From: Romanomermis culicivorax
Lineage: Eukaryota; Nematoda; Enoplea; Mermithida; Mermithidae
Length of the DNA: 64,000 bases
Direction of reading: 5' to 3'
NCBI GenBank assembly: GCA_963922205.1
Contig: CAWUHX010000009.1
Span: 1,116,001 to 1,180,000 of the forward strand
Shown: positions 1 to 10,699 of the stretch, one piece after another
How positions within the stretch are numbered: the first letter of the stretch is position 1
Layout of the letters: the number at the start of each line of letters is the position of its first letter
Position numbers and translations under genes: made by a program
Notes under the pieces: generated by a model
The model's input: the letters and a program-made list of their open reading frames with translations, nothing else
Told to the model about the DNA's origin: nothing
Database searches by the model: none

Positions 1-150
1 CCTATTCAGAAGTAAAAAATTCTGGAATTTTTGTCGGCGACTCCAAGGAATGAATAGGCAATTTTCTGACAGCCCAATTCAGAAGTTAAAAAATCTCAGG
101 ATTTTTGTCGCCGACAATTGGCGACAGTCGGCGACTGCAACTGATGAGCT
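1..150. repeat. Fragments of a short palindromic MITE
   Basis: Two partial copies of a unit with the core ATTCAGAAGT, then a run containing GGATTTTTGTCG and CGGCGAC. The same parts form a compact palindrome at 15,922-16,012 in the kinase gene, so these are remnants of one short inverted-repeat family. No coding potential is seen. Confidence 0.55.
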
Positions 151-224
151 GCCTGAAGCAAAATTGGCAACTTATGACTAAATTGGCAGGATGAGTGCCT
201 GGTACATGCCGATGTGGCTTCGCT

Positions 225-345
225 CGCGCTCTTCGGGCGGTTCGCTTCGCCCCTAAGCCTAAAGGTCCTATAACACTTCACCGCGTAATACCCCGCGGCG
301 CTGCTCTTTCTATTAATGCTAACAGGTGGCACGGCGCGTTAGCGC
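225..345 (+). repeat. GC-rich dispersed repeat, copy 1
   Basis: A GC-rich island in AT-rich surroundings, with the repeated core CGGCGCTGCT near 297 and 347. The segment from 262 is similar to the reverse complement of 5,045-5,150, where AAAGG, TCCT, CACTTCACCGC and CGGCGCTGC occur in the same order. The open frame across it is interpreted as chance. Confidence 0.45.
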
Positions 346-540
346 ACGGCGCTGCTTTTTTACTTTCGGATTTTGATCTCTCAATAAAAAAATTCTCGAA
401 AAAATTGCAAGCACCCTTGTTTTTTATAGTTTTTGGGGTTGCTAATTGCATTTGGCTTATTGCTAAGACAACATCAGACCGTGGAAACGTATTTACACAT
501 AATTTGAAAATTAATCATTATTCCACATTCATATCTCCAC

Positions 541-3500
541 TAGTTTATTAGAAAATGTCCCGATGGGGTAGAAAAAAGAAGATTATACTTGCCTCGATAG
601 TTGCCATGCTAGAAAAAAAGGTGGACTAGATTTTTGAAAACTTGGGTTAAAGTTGGAAAAATTCACTTTCTTTATATTGGATTTTCATTCTTTCTTAAAT
701 AAATTTTCCATGTCTGTGAAAAAGTATACTCTGCAGCATCGTGCATTTGGTAATCCCCCTGGCATCAACTACAGTAAAATTTTTTTGTATGAAAATTATA
801 TGCACATGATTTCAAATGTAAAGAAATGGTAAACTAATAGCATTCTAACTCCCGACCTATTCGAAACACGTGCCTCTCAAACAATCATAAAATAGTGAAG
901 TAGGCATATAATAGTTATTTTCAGAACTATAAAAAAACCTGGCGTTGTTTGCACTAACCCAACAAGTGGATAATCCCAACATCGGGATTAAATTGATGAT
1001 CCTGAGTTTGAGCTAATCGCAATGTCCGAATTATTCTCTTCCAGTGCACGAACAATACTCACTTCAGGATTAACTACTACTGAGGTGTAAGTTCCAATTT
1101 AAGAATTGAAGACATCTTAAATATCTACTTGCTTTACTGATAAGAAAATTATGTGAAAAAGTTAGTGCAACCCGACAGCTCGAGCTTGGGATAATCTTGA
1201 CATTGAGCTCGTTATAATCCTGATGACATTCAAATTATACCGAACATGAGATCAAAATGAGTCTCATGTTTCTTCGAGATTACCTTGAGCTCGAGCTCAG
1301 ACCCCTTTAGTGCAACTGGGCCTTGGTTACAGTCATTGGGCACCGATCTGCAAATGGGAGGACAGGGTAAAGCATACCAAAATGCTCCAGATTCAACCAT
1401 GCCTATATTAGGGGTGTGCGCCAAATCGGGTACCCGGTTCTCCCCTACTATACTCGCACTCCCAACGCAACAGTACGACTTTTTTGAAAGCAGGACGGGA
1501 GCGACAGGGATGGGTGAAATTGTTTCCCGTCTGCAATCCCACATAAAGCGCTCTTTCTGCCGTTTCAGAAGTCCAAAAACTGTGGATGATGCTATTTTCT
1601 GAATAGTTAAATAAAAGAGAATAAATTTCTTTATAGCTTGTAATCAGCAGAACTTACGGAGTGAATTCTATACGATATGTTATATAAAATGAGTGAATAA
1701 ACGTTTCTTGCACAATCGATTTAGTTCTTAGAAGACTGTGTCGTAGCTTTTTTTCATGAAAAAGCTAAGTGGGATTGTATGTGCCACTTTCCCACTGTTG
1801 ATTCGTTTTGCTGACACCAAATTCAGTTAAGAAGTTTAACACAGTTGGAACCACACATGTGTGAGGGGGACATGAAGGTACAAACTACCCCAGAGGTTTT
1901 GAAACTAGAAAATTTATGAAAAGAAATTTTTTGATCAACTTTTTTTGAATTTCTTGTCTCAAAAAACGCCAAAAAACCAGAGTCCACCCCTGTACCCTCC
2001 TAGAAATTTCAGAGATGCACAAGTTTGGTTTTGAGAAGTGTGTTGACGCACTCAGCTGCAGAATATACCTTTTCACATCCATGGAAAATTTTTTTGAGAA
2101 AGAATGAAAATCCAATGCGAAGAAAATGAATTTCTTCCAACTTTAACCCAAGTTCTCAAAGATCTAGTCCACTTCTTTTTCTAGCATGGCAACTATCGAG
2201 TGGGCGCCAACCATGCACGAAAACCTTCATAGAAGCGCATTGAAGTTTTAAATTTGGTCATCTTCACATTAAAAAAAACACTAAAAAACAATCTTCAAGC
2301 TATGAATTCTCACTTTAAGTGAAAGTAGATGTGTAAACTGCATAGCACTTGAAACACATTGTAAACAGACTGAAAAGTGACCATATCTATTGAATTCCCC
2401 ATGGTCTAGAATCCCTAAGCGCAAAAAATTGCAGAAATACCTTTGTTTACACAAATGACAATATTTGTCTAAACTGACTGCCTCCATTCAATTCCCCATG
2501 GTCAGAATCATCTTCCCACAAAAATCGCAGAAATACGTTTGTTTACACTCAATATTATTTTTATTTTGTGTGTAAAGTGATCACATTCATTAAATTCCCC
2601 ATGATGGAACACCCCTTGCTCAAAATTAATCACGAAAATAAGGCTTGGTTACATCGGAGAAATTTTTTGTGTAAAGTGACGCATTCATTGAATTCTCCGC
2701 AGTCAAAAACCCGTTCCACCAAAAAATCACGAAGATACGTTTGTTTACACCCGGGATAAGTTTTTGTGTAAAATGATCACATTCATCAAATTCCCTGTGG
2801 ACGAAAACCCCTTCCACCAAAAAATTACGGAAATACGCTTGTTTACATCTGGGATAATTTTTTTTGTAAAGTAACAACATCCATCGAATTCCCCGCAGTC
2901 GAAAACTCCATCCACTGAAAAATCACGGAAATACGCTTTTTTACACCGGGGATATTTTTTTGTGTAAAGTGATCGCATTCATCAAATACCCGGTGGACGA
3001 AAACCTCTTCCTCCAAAAAATTAGGGAAATACGCTTGTTTACACCCCGGAAATTTTTTTGTGTAAAGTGACGCATCCATTGAATTCTCCGCAGTCAAAAA
3101 CCCCTTCCACCAAAAAATCACGAAAATACGTTTGTTTACACCCGGGGGATAAGTTTTTGTGTAAAATGATCACATTCATCAAATTCCCCGTGGACGAAAA
3201 CCCCTTCCGCCAAAAAATTACGGAAATACGCTTGTTTACATCCGGGATAATTTTTTTTTGTTAAGTGACAACATCTATTGAATTCTCCGTGGACAAAAAC
3301 CCCTTCCACCAAAAAATTACGAAAATACGCTTGTTTACACCCGGGATAATTTTTTTAGTGTAAAGTGACGCATCCATTGAATTCTCCGCAGTCTAAAACC
3401 CCTTCCACCAAAAAATCACGGAGATACGTTTGTTTACACCCGGGATAATTTTTTTGTAAAGTGACGATATCGGTTGAATTCCCCGCGGTCGAAAACTACC

Positions 3501-4090
3501 TCCACTGAAAAATCACGGAAACACGCTTGTTTACACCGGGATAATTTTTCGTGTAAAGTGACCGCGTCCATCGAATTCCCAATGGTCGAAAACCCTTACA
3601 GCCCAAAAATCCTAATAAGATTACCGGTTCAATTGTAAGTGCAAAAAAATTGGTAGTGCATTATGCCGCAAAAAATTATTCTTTTGAAGCCGTAAGTATT
3701 ATATAACAAAATTGCCGAATTTCGTTATTCTTTGGACCTTGGACTTTGGACCACCATATAATTGAATTGAGGCCATATTTAAAAAAAACCGCATTTGAGA
3801 TTGCACCCCCAAGATGCTTAGGCCGAAGTTTGGAGCTTTGATATGCCACACCGATTGTGAGGCATGGTGGGACTGGGGGCCCTTAGAAAGTGCATTTTTT
3901 GCATGTTTTTGGGGCTCCACCGAGCACCACTTGCAGATAGAGGCGAAATGCGAAATGACAAAAGGCACCCCATAGTTTGCCCCTATGCCCGAAATTATGA
4001 AAAACCCGAAGGTTCTAGCTCTTACCGTTTGTGCTCTTGGGTGGGGGGACATGAAATTTGGGGGCCAAGTATATTATAGGTTGACGCAAT
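541..4090 (-). mobile_element. Composite repeat, copy 1 (reverse orientation)
   Basis: A 3.5 kb repeat whose modules recur in the same order in other copies. Read on the minus strand they are: a head of about 490 bp ending in a small hairpin (3,600-4,090), an array of about 97-bp tandem units (about 2,340-3,600), a tail of about 140 bp (2,200-2,340), and a module with terminal inverted repeats (541-2,200). The outer inverted-repeat end (TAGTTTATTAGAAAATG, then a C/G palindrome) is present at 541; the inner one is truncated near 2,190. Other copies are at 11,590-13,735, 20,511-21,245, 32,310-35,214 and 43,390-44,890. No long reading frame runs through it, so it looks non-autonomous. Superfamily is not certain; the head hairpin and internal array resemble Helitron/Helentron-type elements. 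Confidence 0.7.
2340..3600 (-). repeat. Tandem array of about 97-bp units
   Basis: About a dozen imperfect units of 96-99 bp. Each has GTGTAAAGTGA, an ATTGAATTCCCC-like stretch, a CGAAAACCCCTTCCACC-like stretch, AAAAATTACGGAAATACG, then TTGTTTACACCCGGGATAA. Later units are more alike than the first ones near 2,340-2,560. Overlapping short minus-strand frames with repeated peptides (for example RISVIFWW) come from the repeat period, not from a gene. Shorter arrays of the same unit sit in every other composite copy. Confidence 0.85.
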
Positions 4091-4125
4091 CGCGTCACTT
4101 ATGATTGTAAATTACGTAATTATGT

Positions 4126-4312
4126 AACCTATAGTCTCTTTTTCTGGAAATGCATGTGAATAAAAAAGTGAGAAGCATGCATCATTTTATATCTCTATAA
4201 TTTTCAGAATCTACTCAACTAATCCTCACGAATTTTTTACTCCAAAAAACCTATTGTAAACGGTTTGTGTAGACGACTTTTAAACAAACATGTTATAAAA
4301 ACGAACTATACA
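4126..4312 (+). mobile_element. MITE of the CTATAGTCTG family, diverged
   Basis: Starts CTATAGTCTCTTTTTCTGG and ends with TTATAAAAACGAACTATAC, so it keeps both ends of the family seen best at 8,695-8,945 and 33,854-34,106. It abuts the head end of the first composite repeat. Confidence 0.5.
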
Positions 4313-4489
4313 AATTTCCAATCCTTTTGGAAATCTGTTTCTGAAAACGTCATTAATAATAGCTCTGGATAAAATTACAGGAAAAACTTCACTAGGAAAA
4401 TTTCTGAGTGAATGGCCAAAACTTGCCAAACATGGATTTTTCAGAATGCAGGAGGAATTTTTTCAGAATGTAGCATACATGTACGTAGT

Positions 4490-4840
4490 GAGAGGCTTGG
4501 GGCTATTGACCCGAGTAGATCTGACCCCCCAGCAATGATTGAGAAGATGACGAACGAAAAAATGATCAAGAGAGAAGAGAAAGTCATCATAAGAATGAAC
4601 ATGATACAGTAGTTAAACGATCTCTCAAAACGAAGCATACCCAATTCAAAGAAGTAGCGTCAAAATTTTAAAAAATGCTGTCCAAGAAAATAATTTCACA
4701 TATTTGACTGTTATAGGTTGAAAAATATGCTGCTTGGATGTTAGAAGACCTTTCCTTTCCTTATAACGAACGAAAAAAAATTTCTATCCCACCCCACTGG
4801 CTTAGTCCCCACAGAATTTCTATGCTGTGTATGTACGATT
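4490..4840. repeat. Dispersed repeat, copy 1 (partner at 13,815-14,190)
   Basis: Matches the reverse complement of 13,815-14,190. Shared blocks include ATTTCTATGC, AACGAACGAAAAAAAATTTC, TGTTAGAAGA and CAGCAATGATT. No terminal repeats were identified, so the type of element is unknown. Confidence 0.6.
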
Positions 4841-5044
4841 AAGAGGCATGATAAAATAATATCTGAAAAGTGTCATAATTCACAATTCATGTAAAAAATA
4901 TGATTGAACGTACAGATGTTATATTACGCATCAATATGTTATAGCAACAATATATTACTGCTTTGTAACACTTGAGTTCCGAAAATTTCGTTTGAGTTGA
5001 ACTTTGAAAACGCAAAAATTAGAAAAATTTATTTATACTTTCCA

Positions 5045-5150
5045 GGCGGTACCGGGCGTCACCGCTTTTTAGTATGAATAGGACAAGCGGCGCCGCGCAG
5101 CGCCGCGCGGTACCTGGCGGTGAAGTATGACAGGGCCTTTAGAAATAGTG
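5045..5150 (-). repeat. GC-rich dispersed repeat, copy 2
   Basis: Contains GGCGGTACCGGGCGTCACCG and, inverted, CGCGCGGTACCTGGCGG, around a GCGCCGCGCAGCGCCGCGC core, so it can fold back on itself. It resembles 262-345 in opposite orientation. Confidence 0.5.
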
Positions 5151-5404
5151 AAGTGTTATCGGAGTATTTTGCCAGTATTCACTTTAGTTCACTATATGTG
5201 AATGAACGTAGATTTCTTGAAGGAATACTATCATCTCAATTCAAATCCGTTTACTACATTCCGCATTCTAGCCCTTTTGCGTACACAAAACATATAGAAA
5301 AAGTTTACGATTATCTCGAGCTCGCAATTATCTCGATTATTGCAATCGGCCCCTGAACCCTCAATGCCTTGACATTCTACCCTTTTAAACCTTGATTAAA
5401 CGAA

Positions 5405-5840
5405 CATGAGAAAGGACTGGATTTTTTTTTCAATTCGTGCGAACTATCATTAACTCGATTTTAATTTTGTTAGGGGCAGGATTAAAATCTCGAGTTAACA
5501 ACGCGTGTAAATGCTTACTCGCCTTTATGCATACGGTCCTCAATCTTCTTTCCCATTTGGTGTGACCTGGTAGATTCCCGAGTTGGTAGGTTATTTATTC
5601 CGTCAGGGCCAGTACCACAACGGAACTACCACGAATCGCAAGTATAGACAGCAATGGGTTTACGAGCCACATTTACAATATTATTCAGACTTTAATTAGC
5701 TTACTTGTTATGCACTTGTCAGCGTCTTCCCGCGGCTGTTTCCCACCAAAATCCAGTGAATTATGATCAACTAGTCATGAGGCTCAATCTAATGACTTCA
5801 AATATCTGTGCTGATTCATTAAGGATTGAACTCGCCTTTA
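5405..5840. repeat. Dispersed 0.44 kb repeat, copy 1 (partner at 23,320-23,790)
   Basis: Matches 23,320-23,790 in reverse complement along its whole length, including CACCAAAATCCAGTGAATTA, GCACTTGTCAGCGTCTT and CAGTACCACAACGGAACTAC. The partner lies in intron 2 of the kinase gene. No coding frame is shared by the copies. Confidence 0.7.
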
Positions 5841-5869
5841 AGTATACGGCTCTAAGTAGGAAAATGGGC

Positions 5870-6910
5870 ACTTATGTACCTTAGGGGCCCCTGAATTTTT
5901 CAAGTTTTTTAACGTATAAGGTATATACAACCAGCATGTATAGGCAACGCGCGTCCGCGAAGTATAGGATGTTGTAAACTGATGGTAGTGTAAAGATGAC
6001 CACCTGACCCAAAACAACATGAACTACAACGTATTGTATGTCATTTACCTACTTTATTCTGAAGGTCCATCTATACTTTTTCGCAAAAAATCAGATGCAA
6101 GCTATTTGTTCTTGAAATATTGGAGCAATTTCAGTGTGCAATACATCGCAAGGTATGGATAGCAAAGTTTTCGATCGAAAGATACCAATTACGTCCAACA
6201 AGGATTTACTGTACATTTTTAATACCGCTCTGACGCAAGAAACGTAGCTGATCTGCAACACTATGAAAATTTTTTCTGCGGATTATACTTAATTAACTTG
6301 CGCACAACGAAAATATGGGACTCGTTCGATTTTGATTGTTGCCATCATTTGCGATGCATTTTCACAAAAAAAGTATAGATGGGCCTTCAAGCTTAGACTT
6401 AAGGGTCATTTACATTTGCTTTTTTCGGCGGAACGGAATGCAATCGACACAACGTCACCGAACGAAAGGGAAATGTTTGTTCCGTTCGGTTCGGTTGGAG
6501 GTTACCGTCAGTCATTTTCTAGAAAATTGCAGTTATCCTTTGCGATCGAAAGTTGATTTTCAGGCTGAACATTTCAAGCTGTTGGCGATCGGTTCCGTTC
6601 CGTTTCGTTGAAAAAGGCAAGTATGAATGACCCCTTGGGGGCTGAGCGGAGCCATGCGGGCGTCTTCCCGTTAGGCAACTACGAAACGACGTCCATAAAC
6701 TACGCCGATTGCGGCGTGTACAGCTTTCACTTTATACTTCTTTACACCATACACATTGTATATACCTTACACCTTGAAAAACTAGCCAGGCTGCATTACC
6801 TATACCTGCATGCCGTATATACCTTACACGTTAAAAAACTTGCTACTTATCGTCTATTTCTGCGCTGTATATACCTTGCGCGATAAAAATAAAAAAATTC
6901 AGGGTTCGCT
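5870..6910. mobile_element. Inverted-repeat element with a nested MITE
   Basis: The outer parts are inverted copies: the stretch around 5,888-5,945 (CCCTGAATTTTTCAAG, then AACGTATAAGGTATATAC) reappears reversed at 6,790-6,905. The right arm has AAGGTATATAC-type units three times in tandem, spaced about 50-60 bp. A separate MITE (6,404-6,637) sits inside. Boundaries are approximate and no target duplication was found. Confidence 0.45.
6404..6637 (+). mobile_element. MITE with AAGGGTCATTTA ends, copy 1
   Basis: A 0.23 kb unit with inverted ends AGGGTCATTTAC and GTATGAATGACCC, followed inwards by TTTTTCGGCGGAACGGAA and its complement. The second copy (16,756-17,000) is in opposite orientation. 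The flanks (TTA left, TTG right) allow a 3-bp TTA duplication as at the second copy. Frames through it are not conserved between copies. Confidence 0.65.
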
Positions 6911-7177
6911 AAAGTGAATTCGTTCTGTAAGCTTGCCATTGAATGTGAAAAATAGAGCTTCTGATCTGCCCTGGTTATTCAAGTCGCGCAACTCTTTACA
7001 TTATTTTGTCTGGGACCAAAGACGCCAATGAAGAATTCCACAATCATCGAAAACCAACGCCATAAAAATCCAAAATGCCAAGAAACGGTCGATTGTATCC
7101 TGTCTCCTGGTGGTCCCCCTCGGGTCATATTTAAAGGTTTAAGGTCATTCAAAACCGGGATCATTTAAGAAACTCAC

Positions 7178-7408
7178 CGCAGCCTGCACTTCCGCCATTC
7201 TACCTCTGGGTGTCGGAGCTAGGGATGTGCCGAAATTATCGTCGATGATGATCAAAAATTCTTGCAACCCCGCGACGCCCGGTCTGCCCCTTTCAACTTC
7301 CCGTTTGTTGTAGAAGTATAGGCCGACGACGGCCAAAAGTATCAGCGCGCCGCTCAAGTCCGATGCGCCTGCGCCGGCGTCCGAAGCGTCGGCGTGACGT
7401 CTGGCCAT
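7178..7408 (-). CDS. First coding exon of a small single-span membrane protein
   Basis: I do not recognise the family. The exon starts at an ATG and encodes 77 residues before a consensus donor, GTGAGT (7,177-7,172 on the minus strand), giving a phase-0 intron. Residues 19-35 (SGALILLAVVGLYFYNK) form one transmembrane segment after a short polar Ala/Asp/Gly-rich N-terminus. A mixed, fairly charged region with an Arg/Pro-rich patch follows. The base composition is clearly richer in G+C than the flanks, as expected of real coding DNA here. Without splicing, the frame would stop ten codons later. The following exon on the minus strand lies below 7,172 and could not be identified. It is likely a host gene transcribed away from the kinase gene; its 5' leader would lie at about 7,409-7,560. 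Confidence 0.55.
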
Positions 7409-7559
7409 TTTTGTCTTTTATTGTTCGCCGCTAAGCCAAAGCGATGAGAAGTTTTGTCGAACAGATTCTGAGGCCAATGGTACGGGACTTATTCACGATG
7501 AACTGTGGCGGAGGGATGAGACAGTGCGATCACACACCAGAGAGACAAATTTCCAAATA

Positions 7560-8694
7560 AAGTAAGTCAAAGATAATCATACAAACCAAAGTTTACAATT
7601 TGTTGTAACGTTGATTTTGTTTGAATAGATAAATTTTTGGCGTAGTTGAGCAATGCAGTAAAATTAATATTCAAAGGGTCGACCATAGGTCTGTCAACTC
7701 GAATCACAATCCGTACTCAAAACCGATATGTTGTTTAGTTTTTCATGCTAAAGATAGCTGTATAAGTCATTTTTCGCAGAAGCAATGTTTCTCTTCACTG
7801 TGAGGGTGCAAATTTAAAAAATTTTTGTCAAATCGTCCTTTTTTTGTGTATACAATTCTGACCATGGCCCTACAAAGACTAGCGTGTCCCCTCTAACAAT
7901 TTTTTGAGTGAAGCTAGCTGGCACCGCGTCTCCTGGCAGTAATATCTATTTCAATGAATCCTGCATATTGAGTGTACAGTAAACCATCAAAAGATAAAAT
8001 CATCGTTTTGAACGAAAAAATTCTCAACACCGTCGGCTGCTGCTGAATTCAAGACGACAAATTTATCTACCCCACTCAAAAAGATAAAGATACTTGTAAC
8101 GCCTAAAAAAAGAGCTTTGTCGTGTTACTATCGCCCAATTTCCATGATTATAAAGCACTTTATTGTAAGGAGATCAAGACATCTGTAAGTTGATTTTCGT
8201 CAACAAAACGGAATAGGTATTTACAATACCGTCCAAGATTTACGACAGCTAGACTTATGACATTTGGCTAAAGTTACTCATGTAACCAATGCCTAAAATT
8301 TTAGCGAAGCGGAATATTCACGTCTGTTTTAAGCATTTTCCGATCCGAATTCAATGAGCTTTTAAAAGACTTTTGAAAGTCTTAAAACATGTTTATCGAT
8401 ATTTGGAAAGAAAACAGATTGTACGTCAAAAATGCTTTTCAGAAGAAGAGTTGAGAGTCAAAAAAATAGGGGGCACAAAAAAAATGTTCATCTCAAAAAC
8501 CATGCTTTCCCCCGTCATCTATGAATTTAAAAAAGTTGCGGTTTTAAACGTCTAAATATTTTTAGGCTAGAAAATATAAGATCATCAGGAGAGCATTCAT
8601 GTTACCTTCCTTCGAAAACTATTTTTAAAGGTTCCATGATCTTATGTGCTATGAATGATCTTGAGCATTATTTATATTTGAAACAAATACGAAA
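7560..8694. other. Intergenic, nothing recognised
   Basis: AT-rich DNA with no convincing exon, RNA gene or repeat end. Short frames here lack codon bias or motifs. Confidence 0.5.
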
Positions 8695-8945
8695 CTATAG
8701 TCTGTTTTTCTTGAAATGCTTCTAAATAATGAAAGTGGAAAGCAAGTGGTATTTCAGATTTTCGCGATTTTCTAATAAACAGTATATCATATAGTATTGA
8801 AAATTTGTGAGCATACTGACCTAGCCCTTAACAATTTTTCGAGTGAGAAATTTTACCGTAAGAGCTATATGTAAACGACTTTGACGACAGTGCTGATTTG
8901 TGTCACTTTTCTATTCGGAAGCATTTTATAAAAAACCGACTGTAA
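8695..8945 (+). mobile_element. MITE with CTATAGTCTGTTTTT ends
   Basis: A typical copy of the commonest MITE here: it starts CTATAGTCTGTTTTTCTTGA, then AATGCTTCTAAATAATGAAA, and ends GCATTTTATAAAAAACCGAC then TGTA. Ends are inverted and consistent with TA target duplication, as in Tc1/mariner-derived MITEs. About 250 bp and non-coding. Confidence 0.75.
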
Positions 8946-9057
8946 AAACATTTTTAAAACTAATATTTGGATGATGTGTTTTACTAAGTTTTAGAATGCG
9001 GTACGATATTTATTGAGTGAGATGTCTATAATCTTAAAATTCGAAACCATTGAATGA

Positions 9058-9300
9058 ATGGAACTTGGAACGCTAAAAAATTTGTTCACATTCCTCTGGC
9101 CAAGGCGCTTTAGAATTGACGATGAAGGTTTTGCTGCTGTCCAAATAAACTTTGATGAAATCGATTGTCATCAATTTCGCCATGGCGTAGCCGCAATCAC
9201 GTTGAATGAGTTCTCGTTCGCAAGGCAAAGTGCACTTCAATAACCTAGATGATAAAACACGTAACTCATGTACACCTAGGTAGATAATCTCGCGCAAATC
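9058..9300. other. Possible exon-like stretch, unassigned
   Basis: Both strands have an open frame across about 9,060-9,297, and base composition is a little more gene-like than around it. The minus frame has 74 residues and the plus frame 61. Neither resembles a family I know, and no convincing splice sites were paired with it. It is recorded only so it can be tested against transcripts. Confidence 0.15.
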
Positions 9301-10500
9301 ACTGCCAGAGAGCGAATTTTTGAACCCGATAAAGTTCGGTTCACTGCCGAATATTGATTTTTTAAATTCAAAATCGTCAAGTTATCATGAGTAAAACTCA
9401 GTGTTCTCTGGAAAGGGAAGGCGGTGAAGCGGTTACTTGCAACTTTTCAACTGTTCTTTGTATTGATCTGGACGTTGTGATTGATGTCTCACTATTCTAA
9501 ATTTTGGGTTTGATGCACGTGTTGTTGTTGACGTTTGATATTTCGTCGTACTTTTGTTTCCTTCGCAATATAATTTTTTGCAGCAAGGGCTATATTCCCT
9601 TTTCATCTTGGTGTAACAGTCGAAATGACGTCTGATTTCTGAAGCAAAAAGCTCAAGAAAAATTTCCAAATAAATATCAGGGTTGAAAGAAAAAATCATA
9701 ACTTATAGCCTTTATGAAAATGGATAAAATTCAGTAAGCACCGTGATAGTTGTCAATGCATAAAAATTTCACAGGTCGTAACATTTTGCTGACGTCCTGC
9801 CGGAGTACGGAATAGACGCATTTTCGTAAACACGAGGCGAATGGTCTGTATACGAGTCTGGAAAAGCACAAATCGAATGCAGTGATTAGTAAATGGTATG
9901 CAATGTTGGATTTGGTAGCCATTCTATACTCAAAAGACTTCAGATTTCGAAATCTGTTTATAATGCCTCCTTACCGAAAGTCGGAATAGTAATTTGATGA
10001 TCTTCAGAATAATCAAATAGCCATACGCTGGCTACGAAAAATAACATGTGTCGTCAGCAAGCATGAATTATAAGTGTCTCAGCGTAGAAGACGTCTGCAT
10101 TTATTAGCATGCAGACGTAAGTAATCTATCAGATTGAGCGTTTGACTCACATGCAAAATTTGCGAAATTGACCCGCGCTGAGTTGAGTTATGTCGCCTTC
10201 GATGTCATTTGTGGGACCGTAAAATTCTTTGGACATATTAGCATTTTCGAATAAGTGATGGTCCATTTTTTCATAGTAAAACCTCGATAGGCAATTTAAC
10301 GGACATGGTAACCTATATTGAGAAAATTTTCATTGGTCGTTGTCGATTGTCGAATTAGAAGAAGCGTCGCCAAGTACGACACTGAATTTGTTTCACCTAA
10401 TGATTGCAGTAATCTTCGATAACATGCTTTTTGAGAATATCATGAGAACAGAGCGAAAATAACTTTTTGCGTTCAAGGATATAACCGTGTTTAATGATAA
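9300..10500. other. Intergenic, possible but unsupported minus-strand frames
   Basis: Two minus-strand frames (9,433-9,699, 88 residues; 9,731-9,922, 63 residues) are open, but show no known motif and no clear splice signals. Nothing else is recognised. Confidence 0.2.
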
Positions 10501-10699
10501 ATGTAGTCAGTTTTTAAGCTTCTAAAGAATAAAACCGCAAAAAAATACAGTATTTCATATTTTCGCAGTTTTGTGTATGGAGCTGGAAATTTGCATGCCA
10601 ACTCTACCAATTCTCAAGATTTTCAGAATAAACGTGTTCTACAGTAAGAGTTTACTGTAAACAATTCTTGAATGTATTAGTTTTTTCATTTTTTAACTT

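Noticed and set aside
195..551. 118-codon frame at the left edge
   Set aside because: It crosses a GC-rich dispersed repeat and an AT-rich flank, and has no motif; probably chance.
2340..3600. Array with regular units looked at first like a CRISPR or a repeat protein gene
   Set aside because: Units are 96-99 bp with no short repeat/spacer structure, diverge along their full length, and recur in dispersed copies of one mobile repeat. The peptides in overlapping frames are by-products.
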